From Typha latifolia (Eukaryota; Streptophyta; Magnoliopsida; Poales; Typhaceae), in the NCBI GenBank assembly GCA_019914945.1, contig CM034105.1:3286001-3350000 (forward strand): a stretch of DNA of 64,000 nt. Reading direction: 5' to 3'. Position numbers and translations under genes: made by a program. This document shows, in pieces, positions 62,300 through 64,000 of the stretch. The notes beneath the pieces were generated by a model. It was not told where the DNA came from, made no database searches, and saw only the letters and a list, made by a program, of their open reading frames with translations. Every line of letters starts with the position of its first letter. The stretch's first letter is position 1.

Positions 62300-64000
62300 T
62301 GGGCCAACGTTAAAATAAAGTCAATTTCGTATGTTTCCATTTAGTTTTTAAAATAATAAAAATGAGATATTATTAGTTGTGCATTTCTTGTGTTATAAAA
62401 ATGTATGTATTTATTTAGTATCAGAAAATATACACTTAATTCGTTTCAAGACCTCAAATATGTTCATTATTAAAATCTAACAGTCCCCCCCCCCCCCTCC
62501 AAAGATGACGCATGTATATAATTCACGAAATGAAAACCGATAATGGCAGTAATGAGAATTAATCGAAAGAAACGGCCGTTTATTAAAACCACAGCTTGGC
62601 TTTAATGGTGAGCTCTTACCTCTGTGCTGCCCTAAAACCCATCTCGCCGTCTTCGATCTCGCTCGCCGACTTCTTATATTTCTGGTGGTATTTGGATATC
62701 GCATTAAAATGCTTACCAGTTTAATGTCTTTATCGTACTACGATCTCTTCTTGTATATCTAGTTCTTGTTAATTGAAACAGATTTAGCTCTATATTTTTC
62801 TTGTCGATAATTTTGGAGATGTAGTACGTCTTTATGTTTGTGGCTATTTCTTCAGTTAGAGATTTGTCATGATTTTTTGTTTCCCTTTGGTATTAGAAAT
62901 CTTCAGCACTGAGCAGTTAGTTTGATCTGGGAATGGGTCCTATCGTCAATTCGTCATATCGTCATTGTTGTTGTCGCTCGTAGCTAGCTGTAGATATCCC
63001 TCAAATAAGTGAGGTGAAGCTTGTTGTTTTAGCTTACCAGGAAGGTTGATGGTGAAATCACTACTTTTAAACGATTCATGTAGCTGTAAAGAAGCACTCT
63101 TTTGCTTTTGGTTAAATGATGGTGGTAAGCGTGAATATTATCTAGCATTTAGACATTATTTGTTCCTATTTTCTTTTTTTTAATTTTTTTGTTGTTTTGC
63201 TTTTGAGTTCATCATTATATTAAAAAGTCATCATGGAAGATGATTTAAATCTATAATGAATTACTTGATGGTAGGTAATAGTAAATTGCTGAAATTTGTT
63301 GGCATTTTGTGTTTATCTCAAATCGTTAGATATGATTAACCTCCTTGGTTGAGTTACTAACGTTAATTCTTACTCAATAAGTTTTGAGTTTGACAGCGAT
63401 TTTTCATTTGATTTGATGTGCCATTTGTTCTTTACATTTTGATTCGAAAGCCTTTACACAGAAAAGGGTCGAGCACTTTTTATTTCTTGTTTTCATATAT
63501 TTCTCTCCCTTTCTTAAAATGCTTTTATAGGAGTGCCCTATGATGGAAAATAATATTTGTGGAGCGGTTCCATGGTTTTTCTAGTTGAGCAGAGGCATTT
63601 TGCGAACTCACCACCCTCCCCTCCACCACCACCAGCTTGGCTGCCATTCATCATCTGTCATCATCGCCACCACACTGTCATTATCATCCCCATCATCTCC
63701 ATATTCTTAGAGGCATGCTTCCAGTGCTCAACTTGAAAAACTATTGTTTGAGCCGACAATGAATGTCAAAAAGCTATGAGATCTGAGGGCTTTACTATTG
63801 AACAAAGTAAGCATGCAGATAGACTAATTTTCTTTTAATAATTGTATAATTGTACTTTAATGATTTTTCACGGATATTTATGCCTTTTCTTCTTCATAAT
63901 AACTTTATTTGCCAAAACGAGGAAATTATATTTAAGTAGTTGGACCTGTATTATTATGGTTTATTTTCTATGTCATATAGTAGAGGATGTTTTGCTACTT
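62300..64000. other. Right edge of the window, no gene confirmed
   Basis: A C13 run lies at 62485-62497. A GC-richer patch at 62560-62700 with a pyrimidine-rich stretch looks like a promoter or leader for a plus-strand gene beyond the window, and intron-like T-rich sequence follows. No coding exon was identified before 64000. Confidence 0.35.

Noticed and set aside
62485..62497. C13 run as a possible G-quadruplex or i-motif element
   Set aside because: It is a single homopolymer with no matched tracts around it; slippage is a sufficient explanation.

Overview
This is a nuclear plant chromosome window. It holds ten recognisable protein genes, most with several spliced exons (GT..AG boundaries, one GC..AG), in AT-rich spacers with decayed transposon pieces and many microsatellites. 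The steep 5'-to-3' fall in GC inside several coding regions (S-adenosylmethionine synthase is the clearest, and the 5' exons of FBPase and YKT6 are GC-rich) suggests a monocot. I cannot name the species from sequence alone.

Layout. At 2.5-3.7 kb (minus) is a SKIP15-like F-box gene whose only good ATG is out of frame with the rest of the protein by what looks like a 2-bp duplication. At 5.5-6.6 kb lie an RNase H fragment of a LINE and a decayed class I small heat-shock gene. At 9.5-10.1 kb is an intronless ATL-type RING-H2 E3 ligase. At 15.1-16.6 kb is a complete four-coding-exon actin gene with a leader intron. At 17.8-21.2 kb (minus) is mitochondrial ribosomal protein uL15, divergently paired with the R-SNARE YKT6 at 22.3-26.7 kb. 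At 28.4-31.7 kb is a 12-exon cytosolic fructose-1,6-bisphosphatase, convergent with an 8-exon soluble inorganic pyrophosphatase (33.2-36.0 kb, minus). The pyrophosphatase is in turn divergent from an S-adenosylmethionine synthase (38.9-40.1 kb). At 41.1-42.2 kb is a small acidic protein with a predicted N-terminal lipid anchor and a 48-bp coding minisatellite. At 47.1-49.6 kb is a seven-exon WAT1-related (MtN21/EamA) transporter. At 58.3-60.2 kb is a four-coding-exon Tubby-like F-box protein. The long spacers (3.7-9.4, 10.1-14.6, 42.2-47.1, 49.6-56.7 and 60.2-64 kb) show no supported gene.

How the genes fit together. There is no operon logic here. Three neighbours share pyrophosphate-related cytosolic metabolism: FBPase commits triose carbon to sucrose, SAM synthase releases PPi, and soluble PPase hydrolyses PPi. 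Several housekeeping genes (actin, SAM synthase, PPase, Tubby-like) appear to carry an intron in the 5' leader. I see no evidence of a new defence or mobile system. The most useful leads are the F-box frameshift, a 35-bp inverted repeat at 12.6 kb, upstream ORFs before the Tubby-like gene, a GC-AG intron in FBPase, an orphan cluster of four G-boxes at 45.1 kb, and a telomere-like tract inside a WAT1 intron.
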